Source of the DNA: JASLDZ01 sp038226305
GTDB taxonomy: Bacteria; Pseudomonadota; Alphaproteobacteria; Caulobacterales; Caulobacteraceae
Direction: 5' to 3'
Assembly: GCA_038226305.1 (NCBI GenBank)
Contig: JBBRQN010000012.1
Location: 23,505 to 87,504 of the forward strand
DNA length: 64,000 nucleotides
Part shown: one piece after another, positions 51,951-59,869 of the stretch
Position numbering within the stretch: position 1 is the first letter of the stretch
Layout: every line of letters begins with the position of its first letter
Position numbers and translations under genes: made by a program
The notes under the pieces: model-generated
Told to the model about the DNA's origin: nothing
What the model saw: the letters and a program-made list of their open reading frames with translations, nothing else
Databases searched by the model: none

Positions 51951-52511
51951 ATGCCCCCGTCGGACGTCCTCGCAGAGCTCAAGCCCGCCCCCGTGGTGCG
52001 CCCTGCCCTGCGCCTGGCGTGCGAGCGGGTGCAGGATGGGGCGGCGGTGGACGCGCTCATGCGGCGCGCCTTCGGCCCCGGCCACTACGCCAAGGTGTCC
52101 GAGCGGCTGCGCGAGGGCAATGTGATGCGGGCCGACCTGTCGTTCTGCGCCTGGGCGGGCGAGACGCTGGCGGGGGCCGTGCGCCTGTGGCCGGTTCGGG
52201 CGGGCGATGCGGCGTTCCTGTTCCTCGGCCCCATCGGGGTGGACGAGGCGTTCCAGCACAGGGGCCTGGGCGCCCTTCTGGTGGAGCGGGCCTGCGAGGC
52301 GGGCGCGGCGGCCGGCGAGCCCCTCGTGGCTCTGGTGGGTTCGGGGGCGTTCTTCGAGCCGCTGGGTTTCAGCGTCGTGCCGCGCGCCACGCTGGTGCTG
52401 CCGGGGCCGGTGGATGCGAACCGGGTGTTCTGGCGGGCGCTGCGGCCGGGCGGCACGGACGGCGTGTCCGGCCCTGTGCGGGTCGCTCCTGAGCTCGGGC
52501 GGGCACCATGA
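51951..52511 (+). CDS. GNAT family N-acetyltransferase
   Basis: A 186-residue acetyltransferase. The core is compact: RRAFGPGHYAKVSERLREGN near residue 40-60, GETLAGAVRLWPVRAG, LGPIGVDEAFQHRGLGALLVERACE with the acetyl-CoA loop (Q-H-R-G-L-G), and ALVGSGAFFEPLGFSVVP. Family relatives annotated near DUF1285 and NUDIX genes have no known substrate. It overlaps the DUF1285 start by four bases. Confidence 0.88.
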   Translation: MPPSDVLAELKPAPVVRPALRLACERVQDGAAVDALMRRAFGPGHYAKVSERLREGNVMRADLSFCAWAGETLAGAVRLWPVRAGDAAFLFLGPIGVDEAFQHRGLGALLVERACEAGAAAGEPLVALVGSGAFFEPLGFSVVPRATLVLPGPVDANRVFWRALRPGGTDGVSGPVRVAPELGRAP

Positions 52512-53053
52512 CCGACCCATCCGTTCCCGCGGGCCTCGCAGGCGTCACTGCCGCCGTGGCGCGGGTGAAGGGGCCGCCGCCGGTGCACCTGTGGAACCCC
52601 ACCCACTGCGGCGACATCGACATCGTGATCCGGCGCGACGGCCTCTGGTTCCACGAGGGCACGCCCATCGGCCGGGAGGCGCTGGTGCGCCTGTTCGCCA
52701 GCGTGCTGCGGCTCGACCCGGACGGCTTCCACCTCGTGACTCCCGTGGAGAAGCTGAAGATCACGGTGGAGGATGCGCCCTTCATCGCCGTGCGCGTGGA
52801 TCGTGTGGGCGACACCCTGCGCTTCCAGACCAACGTGGGCGACGAGGTCGACGCGGGGCCGGAGCACGCCCTGCGCGTGGTCGCTGACCCGGAAACGGGC
52901 GAGCCGCAGCCCTATCTGCACGTGCGCCGGGGGCTGGAGGCCAAGCTGTCTCGCCCGGTGTTCTATGAGCTGGTGGAGATGGCCGATCTGGAGGGTGGCG
53001 ACTACGTCGTGCGCTCCGGCGGCGCGCGCTTCGTGCTGGGCCCCGCGGGGTGA
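52508..53053 (+). CDS. DUF1285 family protein
   Basis: A 181-residue conserved protein with DUF1285 features: WNPTHCGDIDIVIRRDGLWFHEGTPIGREALVRLFASVL near the N-terminus and a C-terminal half with VEKLKITVEDAPF and YLHVRRGLEAKLSRPVFYELVEM. Its function is unknown. ATG 52508 overlaps the upstream GNAT stop by four bases and its stop overlaps the NUDIX start by four, so all three form one translational unit. Confidence 0.9.
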   Translation: MTDPSVPAGLAGVTAAVARVKGPPPVHLWNPTHCGDIDIVIRRDGLWFHEGTPIGREALVRLFASVLRLDPDGFHLVTPVEKLKITVEDAPFIAVRVDRVGDTLRFQTNVGDEVDAGPEHALRVVADPETGEPQPYLHVRRGLEAKLSRPVFYELVEMADLEGGDYVVRSGGARFVLGPAG

Positions 53054-53685
53054 GCCCAGCCATCGGCCCCGGATCGCCCCCTGCGCTTCTGGAGCCGCAC
53101 ATCGCCGCGCGTCTGCGCCCCCTTTCGGCGAAGGACCCCGGCCAGCACGCCTCCGACTACGACCTTAACCCGCAGATGCCGCGCCCCGATCGCCCCCTGG
53201 CCGAGGCCGCCGTGCTGGTGCCCCTGGTGGAGCGGGCGGACGCCCTCACCGTGCTCCTCACCCGCCGGGCGGACCGCCTGCGCAAGCACTCGGGCCAGGT
53301 GGCCTTCCCCGGCGGGCGCTGCGATCCGGGCGAGACCTCCGTGCAGGCCGCCCTGCGCGAAGCCCACGAGGAGGTGGGGCTCGACCCCCGCTTCGTGCGC
53401 CCCGTAGGGCTGGGCGATCCTTACGAGACCGGCACCGGCTTTCGGATCACGCCGGTGGTGGCCTTCGTGAACCCCGGCTTCGACCTGCGCCTCTCGGCTG
53501 ACGAGGTGGCCGAGGCGTTCGAGCCGCCGTTCAGCTTCCTGATGGACCTCGCGAACCATCAGGAGAACGAGCGCAGCTTCGGCGACGTGAGCCGCCGTTT
53601 CTACTCCGTGCCGTGGGAGGGGCGGTTCATCTGGGGTGCCACCGCCGGGATCGTGCGCGGCCTGCAGGCGCGCCTGTTCGGCTGA
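53050..53685 (+). CDS. NUDIX hydrolase, CoA pyrophosphatase type
   Basis: A 211-residue NUDIX enzyme. The NUDIX box GGRCDPGETSVQAALREAHE(E)VGL has the expected REAHEEVGL core, and the preceding TRRADRLRKHSGQVAFPGG is the UPF0035 signature of CoA diphosphatases. It starts with GTG at 53050 overlapping the DUF1285 stop (GTGA). In related alphaproteobacteria this gene is often followed by the CCA-adding enzyme gene; here a convergent tautomerase follows instead. Confidence 0.92.
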   Translation: MSPAIGPGSPPALLEPHIAARLRPLSAKDPGQHASDYDLNPQMPRPDRPLAEAAVLVPLVERADALTVLLTRRADRLRKHSGQVAFPGGRCDPGETSVQAALREAHEEVGLDPRFVRPVGLGDPYETGTGFRITPVVAFVNPGFDLRLSADEVAEAFEPPFSFLMDLANHQENERSFGDVSRRFYSVPWEGRFIWGATAGIVRGLQARLFG

Positions 53686-53691
53686 GCCGCC

Positions 53692-54084
53692 TCAGCCCGC
53701 GGGCTTGGCATATTGCGCCAGGCCGTTGCCGAGCGACCAGTTCTCGGCCTTCACCTCCAGAAGGCTGATGTAGCAGTCCTCCGGCCGCAGGCCGGGGTCG
53801 ATCGCCAGGTGGTGGGTGATCGCCGCGAACAGCGCCTGCTTCTGCTCTGTGTTGCGCGTGTCGTTGACGGTGATCTGGATCACCACGAGGTCAGCCGACC
53901 GCTCGATGCCGTAGTAGCCGGGGTCGCAGATGAACGCCGCGTCCTCATGCTCGTGGATCAGGGTGAACTTGTTGTTCTCGGGCACGCCGAAAGCTGCGCG
54001 CAGCGCCTGATGCACCCCCTCGGCCAGGGCGGCGAGATGCTGCGGCGACTTCCCCTTGCGGAGCGAGATGCGAACGAGGGGCAT
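53692..54084 (-). CDS. Tautomerase superfamily protein
   Basis: A 130-residue protein of the 4-oxalocrotonate tautomerase superfamily (malonate-semialdehyde-decarboxylase-like branch). The catalytic N-terminal proline is exposed after Met removal (MPLVRISLRKGK), and the conserved body has GVPENNKFTLIHEHEDAAF and VVIQITVNDTRNTEQKQALFA. The reaction is not set by sequence; relatives isomerise or decarboxylate small keto acids. It lies 20 bp downstream of the tRNA-modification gene on the same strand and is convergent with the NUDIX gene. Confidence 0.88.
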   Translation of the reverse strand: MPLVRISLRKGKSPQHLAALAEGVHQALRAAFGVPENNKFTLIHEHEDAAFICDPGYYGIERSADLVVIQITVNDTRNTEQKQALFAAITHHLAIDPGLRPEDCYISLLEVKAENWSLGNGLAQYAKPAG

Positions 54085-54104
54085 GGGCGAGGTCTCCGAA
54101 AGGG

Positions 54105-55049
54105 TCAGCCGATATAGCCTGCCGCGCGGCGCAGGCGATCATTGATCGCTTCGCCCAGGCCCTCGTCAGGGATCGGGGCGACGGCGATGGCGAGCGGGTT
54201 CAGCCTGTCCGCCGCCCGTAGGTGGGCGAAGAGATTCGCGGCGGCTTCGCGCAGGTTTTGCGAGGGGCTGAGGTTGAGGGTCAGGGGGCCGGTCGGCGCG
54301 GGTCCGAAGGCCAGGAACGCCTCGCCCTCGCCGGGGGCGTCGGCCTCCAGCCGCACGGGGGCATTGGGCGCATAGTGCAGGGCGAGGCGGCCGGGGGATC
54401 GGGCGGCATCCGCCCCCTCCGCTGCGGCCAGCGGACCCACCACCGCCTCCAGCGCAGCCCGCTCCAGCCCGCCGGGCCGCAGGAGCCGCAGGGGCTGGCC
54501 GGGAATGACCGACACGACGGTGGACTCCAGCCCCACGGCGCAGTCCCCCCCGTCGAGCGCGACCGCGGCGAAGGCGCCCGTCTCCTCAAGTGCGTCGGCG
54601 AAGCGCGTGGGGCTGGGGCGGCCGGAGCGGTTGGCGGAGGGCGCGACCACCGGCCGCTCGAACGTGCGCAGCACGGCGCGGGCCACTGGGTGGGCGGGAA
54701 CGCGGATCGCCACGGTGTCGAGCCCCGCCCGGGCCAGATCGCAGACTGCCGCGCCCGCTCGCACGGGTGCCACCAGCGTCAGCGGCCCCGGCCAGAAGGC
54801 CTGCGCCAGAGCCAAGGCGCGGGAGTCCAGATGCGCGATCTCCAGCGCCGAACTCAGGTCGATCACATGGGCGATCAGGGGGTTGAAGCGCGGGCGGCCC
54901 TTGGCCTCGAATATCGCGACCACGGCGCCTGCGTTGGCGGCGTCGGCGGCCAGGCCGTAGACCGTCTCCGTCGGCAGGATCACGAGCCCGCCTTCGCGCA
55001 ACGCCTCGGCCGCGGCGGTGCCTTCCGGGGTGGGGTGGGTGTCGGCCAT
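54105..55049 (-). CDS. L-threonylcarbamoyladenylate synthase (Sua5/TsaC)
   Basis: Makes the threonylcarbamoyl-AMP used for t6A37 modification of ANN-decoding tRNAs. The 314-residue protein has a full YrdC domain (about 10-195): GGLVILPTETVYGLAADA, the KGRPRFNPLIAHV motif, FWPGPLTLV, and APSANRSGRPSPT, then a Sua5 C-terminal domain after a linker, so it is the long Sua5 type. ATG 55049 is used; the upstream in-frame extension (to 55136) lacks conservation. Divergent from an acyl-CoA dehydrogenase with a 79-bp gap. Confidence 0.94.
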   Translation of the reverse strand: MADTHPTPEGTAAAEALREGGLVILPTETVYGLAADAANAGAVVAIFEAKGRPRFNPLIAHVIDLSSALEIAHLDSRALALAQAFWPGPLTLVAPVRAGAAVCDLARAGLDTVAIRVPAHPVARAVLRTFERPVVAPSANRSGRPSPTRFADALEETGAFAAVALDGGDCAVGLESTVVSVIPGQPLRLLRPGGLERAALEAVVGPLAAAEGADAARSPGRLALHYAPNAPVRLEADAPGEGEAFLAFGPAPTGPLTLNLSPSQNLREAAANLFAHLRAADRLNPLAIAVAPIPDEGLGEAINDRLRRAAGYIG

Positions 55050-55128
55050 GCTCCCTTTCCCGGTCCAGTCGTGGCAGAAGCGCGGGCGAAAGCCGCCCGG
55101 CGTATTTCGGGTAGCGTGGAGACGGTCC

Positions 55129-56862
55129 GTGTTCAAAGCCCCCGTGCGCGATCTTCAGTATGCGCTCGACGTCGTCGGCCTCCCCGCCCTTGCCGCCGGA
55201 GCCTTCCCTGAGGCCGATGCCGACACCGTCACCGCCGTGCTGGAGGGTGCAGCCCAGGTGGCCGACGAGGTGCTGGCCCCCCTCAACCGCATCGGCGACC
55301 GATCCGGCGCCAGCTTCGCCGACGGCAAGGTCACCGCCGCCCCGGGCTTCGCCGCCGCCTACAAGACCTACGCCGAGGGCGGCTGGACCAGCCTCGCATC
55401 GCCCCCCGAACACGGCGGCCAGGGCCTGCCCAAGGCCGTCTCGCTCGCGGCCTTCGAGATGACCCACGCGGCCAACATGGCGTTCGGCCTCTGCCCCATG
55501 CTGACCGAGGCCGCGGTCGAGGCGCTGGTGGAGCACGGCACGCAGGCGCAGCAGGCGCTCTACCTGCCCAAACTCGTGAGCGGCGAGTGGACCGGCTGCA
55601 TGAACCTGACCGAGCCGCAGGCGGGTAGCGACCTCTCGCTGGTGCGCAGCACCGCCACCCCCGATGGCGAGGGCGGCTATCGCCTGCACGGCACCAAGAT
55701 CTACATCACCTGGGGCGACCACGACGCGGCCGACAATATCATCCACCTCGTGCTGGCCCGCCTGCCCGACGCCCCTCCCGGCGTGAAGGGCATCAGCCTG
55801 TTCCTCAGCCCCAAATTCCTCGTCTCGGCCGAGGGCACGATCGGGGAACGCAATGCGATCACCGTGGGCGGGGTGGAGCACAAGCTGGGGATCCACGCCT
55901 CGCCCACCTGCACCCTGATCTTCGAGGAGGCCAAGGCCGAGCTCATCGGCCGCGCCAACGAAGGGCTGGCGCACATGTTCACCATGATGAACGCCGCCCG
56001 GCTGAACGTGGGCGTGCAGGGCGTGGGCATCGGCGAGCGCGCCTACCAGCAGGCCGTGCTCTACGCCAAGGAGCGCCGCCAGGGCCGCTCCCCCTGGAGC
56101 GTCGGGGGGAGTCCGGACGCCACCGCCCCCATCGCCGACCTGCCCGACGTGCGCCGCATGCTGATGCTGATGAAGGCCAAGATCGAGGCCGCGCGGATGA
56201 TCTGCCTCAGCGCCGCCGTCGCCGCCGACACCGCCAAGACCAGCGGTGATGAGGCCGCAAGGCTGCGGGAAGACTTCCTGATCCCCATCGCCAAGGCCTG
56301 GTCCACAGAGGTGGGCTGCGAGGTGGCGAGCCTGGGTGTGCAGGTCCACGGCGGCATGGGCTTCATCGAGGAGACCGGGGCCGCCCAGCACTACCGAGAC
56401 GCCCGCATCGCCCCGATCTACGAGGGCACCAACGGCGTTCAGGCCGCAGACCTGGCGGGCCGCAAGCTGTCGATGGCGGGGGGCGAGGCGCTCAAGGCCC
56501 TTCTGGTCGACATGCGGGACACGGCGGTAGGGCTCGACGGCGATCTCGCCGGCCTGTCACGCCAGCTGATGGCCGGGATCGACGCGGTGGAGGCTGCGGG
56601 AGCCTGGCTCGGGGCCCGCAAGGGCTCGGCCGACGCAGCGGCGGGGGCGACGATGTTCCTCGCCCTGTGCGGAGACGTGATCGGCGGCTGGATGCACGCT
56701 CGCTCCGCCCTGCACGCCCGCACCGCCGACGGCGATCCGGCATGGCTCGCGAGTAAGAGCCAACTCGCCCGCTTCTACGGCGATCAGGTGCTGAGCGCAG
56801 CGCCGGCGCGACTGGCGGCGATCACGGCAGGCAGCGCAGACCTGGAAGCGTGGGCGGCCTGA
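55129..56862 (+). CDS. Acyl-CoA dehydrogenase (DmdC-like long form)
   Basis: A 577-residue flavoprotein that forms the double bond in acyl-CoA thioesters. The acyl-CoA dehydrogenase core is seen as NLTEPQAGSDLSL, KIYITWGDHD and GGVEHKLGIHASPTC, with QVHGGMGFIEETGAAQHYRDARI near 400-425; a C-terminal extension of about 130 residues marks the long AidB/DmdC-like group. GTG 55129 is chosen, with GGAG seven bases upstream, and the frame above it reads unconserved residues. Whether the substrate is methylthio-propionyl-CoA or another branched acyl-CoA is not known. Confidence 0.92.
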   Translation: MFKAPVRDLQYALDVVGLPALAAGAFPEADADTVTAVLEGAAQVADEVLAPLNRIGDRSGASFADGKVTAAPGFAAAYKTYAEGGWTSLASPPEHGGQGLPKAVSLAAFEMTHAANMAFGLCPMLTEAAVEALVEHGTQAQQALYLPKLVSGEWTGCMNLTEPQAGSDLSLVRSTATPDGEGGYRLHGTKIYITWGDHDAADNIIHLVLARLPDAPPGVKGISLFLSPKFLVSAEGTIGERNAITVGGVEHKLGIHASPTCTLIFEEAKAELIGRANEGLAHMFTMMNAARLNVGVQGVGIGERAYQQAVLYAKERRQGRSPWSVGGSPDATAPIADLPDVRRMLMLMKAKIEAARMICLSAAVAADTAKTSGDEAARLREDFLIPIAKAWSTEVGCEVASLGVQVHGGMGFIEETGAAQHYRDARIAPIYEGTNGVQAADLAGRKLSMAGGEALKALLVDMRDTAVGLDGDLAGLSRQLMAGIDAVEAAGAWLGARKGSADAAAGATMFLALCGDVIGGWMHARSALHARTADGDPAWLASKSQLARFYGDQVLSAAPARLAAITAGSADLEAWAA

Positions 56863-56892
56863 CGGCTGTAGCGTCACGGAAGCGCCGCAGCG

Positions 56893-57846
56893 CTAAAGGC
56901 CCGCGACCGTCTCGTCGAAGGTGCGCCAGAAGACGGCGCGTTTGTCGTCGGTTTCCATGAGCACCTCGTGCCAGGCGCCTTCGACCTCCACGTAGCGGCC
57001 CTTGGGCGCGCGGTCGGCCACGGCCTTGGCGGCGGGGGAGAGGCACAGGCGGTCGTCGCCCGCCGCCACAACAGCGAAGGGCACCATAATACGCGCAGCG
57101 GCATCGCCCGTGGCCATGCGTCGGCACAGGGCGAGGGCGAACGAGAGCCAGCCCCAGGTCACGCCGCCCAGGCGCAGCTCGGGGTGCGCCGTGATCAGCG
57201 CCTGCGTGCGCTCCCACCGCGGGCGGTCGTGGGTGAGCGTCTGCGTCTCGAAGGTGTCGTTCAGGGGGTCGGAGGCGGGGAGCGGCGAGGCCTGCCCCCG
57301 GCCGATGAGCCCCATAGCGAAGGCCACCCAACCCACCTCGGAAGGCGAGCGCTGGCCCGTGGTCACCCCCAGCATCGGGGCCGAAAGCACCGCGGCGGCG
57401 AGACGCGGCTCGCCCTCGCTGAGGACCAGTGCCGTGAGCCCGCCGCCCATGGAATGGCCCACGGAGATCCAGGGCTTGGGAAGCTGGGCCTCCCAGACAT
57501 CGAGCACGACGCGATAATCCTGCACGAAGGGCCGCCAGCCGGTGGCGTGGCCAGAAAGCGCATCCGTGCTGAGGCGGGTGGAGCCCCCCTGCCCGCGCCA
57601 GTCATGGGCCAGCACCGCAAAGCCGCGAGCGTGCAGCTCGCCCACGATCTCGGCATATTTCTCGAAGGGTTCGGTGCGGCCCGGGCTGAGCACCACCGTG
57701 CCGCGGCCGGGTGCGGGCGCGGGGAAGAACGCCGTGCGCAGGCGAATGCCGCCCGGCCGGTCGATGAAGCGAACTTGCGCGCCGGGCGGCCAGGGCGCGC
57801 CCGCAACGTCGGCCAGATCGACCGAGGCGGGGGGCGCGCCCGTCAT
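56893..57846 (-). CDS. Alpha/beta hydrolase (serine aminopeptidase S33 / lysophospholipase-like)
   Basis: A 317-residue alpha/beta hydrolase of the PldB group. The nucleophile elbow GHSMGGGL carries Ser near residue 130, preceded by the HDWRGQGGSTR oxyanion segment; Asp and His follow in AAGDDRLC and EGAWHEVLME. Relatives cleave lysophospholipids or monoglycerides. It lies 11 bp after the SCP2 gene on the same strand, so the two are probably co-transcribed and lipid-related. Confidence 0.9.
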   Translation of the reverse strand: MTGAPPASVDLADVAGAPWPPGAQVRFIDRPGGIRLRTAFFPAPAPGRGTVVLSPGRTEPFEKYAEIVGELHARGFAVLAHDWRGQGGSTRLSTDALSGHATGWRPFVQDYRVVLDVWEAQLPKPWISVGHSMGGGLTALVLSEGEPRLAAAVLSAPMLGVTTGQRSPSEVGWVAFAMGLIGRGQASPLPASDPLNDTFETQTLTHDRPRWERTQALITAHPELRLGGVTWGWLSFALALCRRMATGDAAARIMVPFAVVAAGDDRLCLSPAAKAVADRAPKGRYVEVEGAWHEVLMETDDKRAVFWRTFDETVAGL

Positions 57847-57857
57847 TTCGGGATGGC

Positions 57858-58160
57858 TCAGCCGCGGGCCTTGGCCAGCAGCGGCTGCAGCTTCATGGCG
57901 ACGCCCATGTCGCCGTTGATCTTCAGCTTGCCCTGCATGAACGCCATCGTGGGATCGAGGGAGCCAGCGGCCATCTTCTCGAAGTCTTCCTTGTCGACGA
58001 TGATCGTGCAGTCAGCGGGCAGGTCTTCGTTCGACACGGTGCCGCCGTCGATGAAGATGAAGCCTTCGCCCTTCATATCGAACTTGATGGTCTTGCCGAG
58101 GCCGGAGTCGGAACCCACGGCGGTCTTGAAGCGGTCGGTGATCTCTTCGAGCGTGGCCAT
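57858..58160 (-). CDS. SCP2 sterol-transfer domain protein
   Basis: A 100-residue single-domain SCP2 protein that probably binds lipids or acyl-CoA. Domain features are IKFDMKGEGFIFIDGGTVSNEDLPADCTIIVDKEDFEKMAAGSLDPTMAFMQGKLKINGDM-type order; the GxxDPTxAFMxGKLKIxGDM signature near the C-terminus is clear. No signal peptide. It is directly upstream of the lipase-like hydrolase. Ligand not known. Confidence 0.92.
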   Translation of the reverse strand: MATLEEITDRFKTAVGSDSGLGKTIKFDMKGEGFIFIDGGTVSNEDLPADCTIIVDKEDFEKMAAGSLDPTMAFMQGKLKINGDMGVAMKLQPLLAKARG

Positions 58161-58273
58161 CGGGGGCTCTCCTGCTAGTCACCGCAGGCTGCGGCGGGCG
58201 TTGCGATAAATCACCGCCCCAGGCGTCGCACAAGGGCGCCGCGAGGGAAGCGGGGCGGGCGGCAGGGCCTCCG

Positions 58274-58933
58274 TCAGCCCGCGGGCGTCAGGTCCACCTT
58301 CGATGGGGTGCGCGTGAAGTGCAGGCGCACGGCGCCCTTTTGCACCGCGGGATCGAAGACGGGCACGCCCCCCACCACGGGCAGGGGCGTCTCGCCGCCC
58401 GAGGCGTTGATCGCGACGCCCGAGCCGCCGCCGGGGAAGCTGGCCCGCACCGCAGGCATGAGCACGGCCAGGGCCCCCACCGTGGCCCGCACCACGCCGC
58501 CCACCTGGCGGATGGCCGCGGTCACCTCGGCGGCGTCGATGTCGGGCCCGCGGTTCACGATGGCCTCGATCTCGATCCGGTTGGAGAGCTTGGCGTCGGC
58601 GGGCGCATCCACCGCCAGCTGGGGCTTCCGTTGCATCTGTTCCAGCGTCGGCAGGCGCTCGAACCGGCCGCTGGCCGCCAGGGGCAGCGGTGTGCGCACG
58701 TCCCCGTCGACCAGCACAGGATGCAGCCCCACCGCCGGCGCGCCGTTGCGCAGAAGGTAGAAGTTCACGCGGATCTTGGACCGCTGGGCCGCCGGCACCT
58801 CCAGGAACTTGTCGAGGTAGCGGAACGCCTTGGTGGCGCCCACAGACTTGCCCTCAGCGGGCGCCTGGGCGGCCGCCGGAACCGCGATGGCGAGGGAGGC
58901 GAAGGCCAGGGCGGCGGTGAGGGTGCGGGTCAT
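58274..58933 (-). CDS. Hypothetical exported protein coupled to methyltransferase-like genes
   Basis: Not recognised. A 219-residue precursor with a signal peptide (cleavage after AAA near 22). Its mature part has a KAFRYLDKFLEVPAAQRSKI segment near 35-54 and a Gly-rich middle, with no cysteines visible and no membrane helix. The ATG at 58933 overlaps the stop of the upstream Tat-lipoprotein methyltransferase-like gene by four bases, so it is translated with it and is likely to act in the same envelope process. This is the third gene of that operon. Confidence 0.78.
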   Translation of the reverse strand: MTRTLTAALAFASLAIAVPAAAQAPAEGKSVGATKAFRYLDKFLEVPAAQRSKIRVNFYLLRNGAPAVGLHPVLVDGDVRTPLPLAASGRFERLPTLEQMQRKPQLAVDAPADAKLSNRIEIEAIVNRGPDIDAAEVTAAIRQVGGVVRATVGALAVLMPAVRASFPGGGSGVAINASGGETPLPVVGGVPVFDPAVQKGAVRLHFTRTPSKVDLTPAG

Positions 58934-59859
58934 GCGGGCTTTCGGAAACGGAGGGTCATACGATCGCTCTCGCCGATGGCGTCATAAGGGCGCTGGTCGA
59001 ACTTGGGGTTCGGGGCCTGGCCCCGGGGCGAGGAACGGCGAGTGGGCGGCAACGTCCACACGCCGAAGGGATGGTCGTGGTCATCCTTAGGGTTGGCGTT
59101 GATCTCCGAGGAGGCCTGGAGCTTGAACCCGGCCTCCTGCGCCATCTGCACGAGGTAGCGCTGCTGGACGTAGCCGGTGGCAGCCAGGGGATCCAGCGCC
59201 CCGCTGTCGGGCGCGCGATGCTCCTCCACGCCCAGAACGCCGCCGGGCTTCAGGGCGGCGTGTGCGTCCTTCAGCACCTTTTCGGCCAAGCCAGCGCCCA
59301 TCCAGTTGTGGAAGTTGCGCATGAACAGCACCACGTCCGCCGTCCCCGTCGGGCAGAGCGGCCCAGACGTCGGGCCGAAGCGGGTGATCTCGGGCTTGCC
59401 GTAGAGCGCGGGCCGGGCGGTGAAGCGGGCGCGAAAGTCGTCCACCACCTGGGCGGAGGCCGGGTCGTCCGCCGACGGGGTCTGCAGCTGGGCGGCATAG
59501 AGCTTGCCCCCCGTGGCCGCCAGGAAGGGGGCCAAAATCTGAGTGTACCAGCCCGAGCCCGGCCACAGCTCCACCACCGTCGCGCCCGGCTTCACGTCGA
59601 AGAACGACAGGGTCTCGGCGGGATGGCGCCACACGTCGCGGCGCTTGTCCGCCGCCGTGCGCCAGGGGCCGGCGACGGCCGCCTCCAGCGTATCGGGGTG
59701 GTTCGGATCGACGCGGGGCGCAGCACCCGTTGCGGTGGCCTGAGCAGCCGGCGCCACAGCCTTGCGCCCGCACGCCGACAGGGCCCCGGCCATCGCCAGC
59801 GCCCCGCCGCCCGCCAGCCACCGCCGACGGGACCAGCCGATCCCGAAACCCTCTGTCAT
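58930..59859 (-). CDS. Exported methyltransferase-like protein with a Tat signal and lipobox (COG4798 type)
   Basis: A 309-residue protein. Its signal peptide has both a twin-arginine motif, S10-R11-R12-R13-W14-L15, and a lipobox LSAC with Cys30, so it should be exported folded and then lipidated. The mature part is a class I methyltransferase fold: WRHPAETLSFFDVKPG, SAM loop VVELWPGSGWYT, NFHNWMGAGL, AALKPGGVLGVEEH, EINANPKDDHDHPFGVWTLP and the C-terminal ESDRMTLRFRKPA. It closely resembles the following gene. Function is unknown; the operon partner is a secreted unknown protein. Confidence 0.85.
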   Translation of the reverse strand: MTEGFGIGWSRRRWLAGGGALAMAGALSACGRKAVAPAAQATATGAAPRVDPNHPDTLEAAVAGPWRTAADKRRDVWRHPAETLSFFDVKPGATVVELWPGSGWYTQILAPFLAATGGKLYAAQLQTPSADDPASAQVVDDFRARFTARPALYGKPEITRFGPTSGPLCPTGTADVVLFMRNFHNWMGAGLAEKVLKDAHAALKPGGVLGVEEHRAPDSGALDPLAATGYVQQRYLVQMAQEAGFKLQASSEINANPKDDHDHPFGVWTLPPTRRSSPRGQAPNPKFDQRPYDAIGESDRMTLRFRKPA

Positions 59860-59869
59860 GCGCCTGGGA

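Noticed and set aside
54586..56391. A 601-codon frame antisense to the acyl-CoA dehydrogenase
   Set aside because: No motifs and His/Gly-rich shadow composition; the sense strand carries a clear flavoenzyme.
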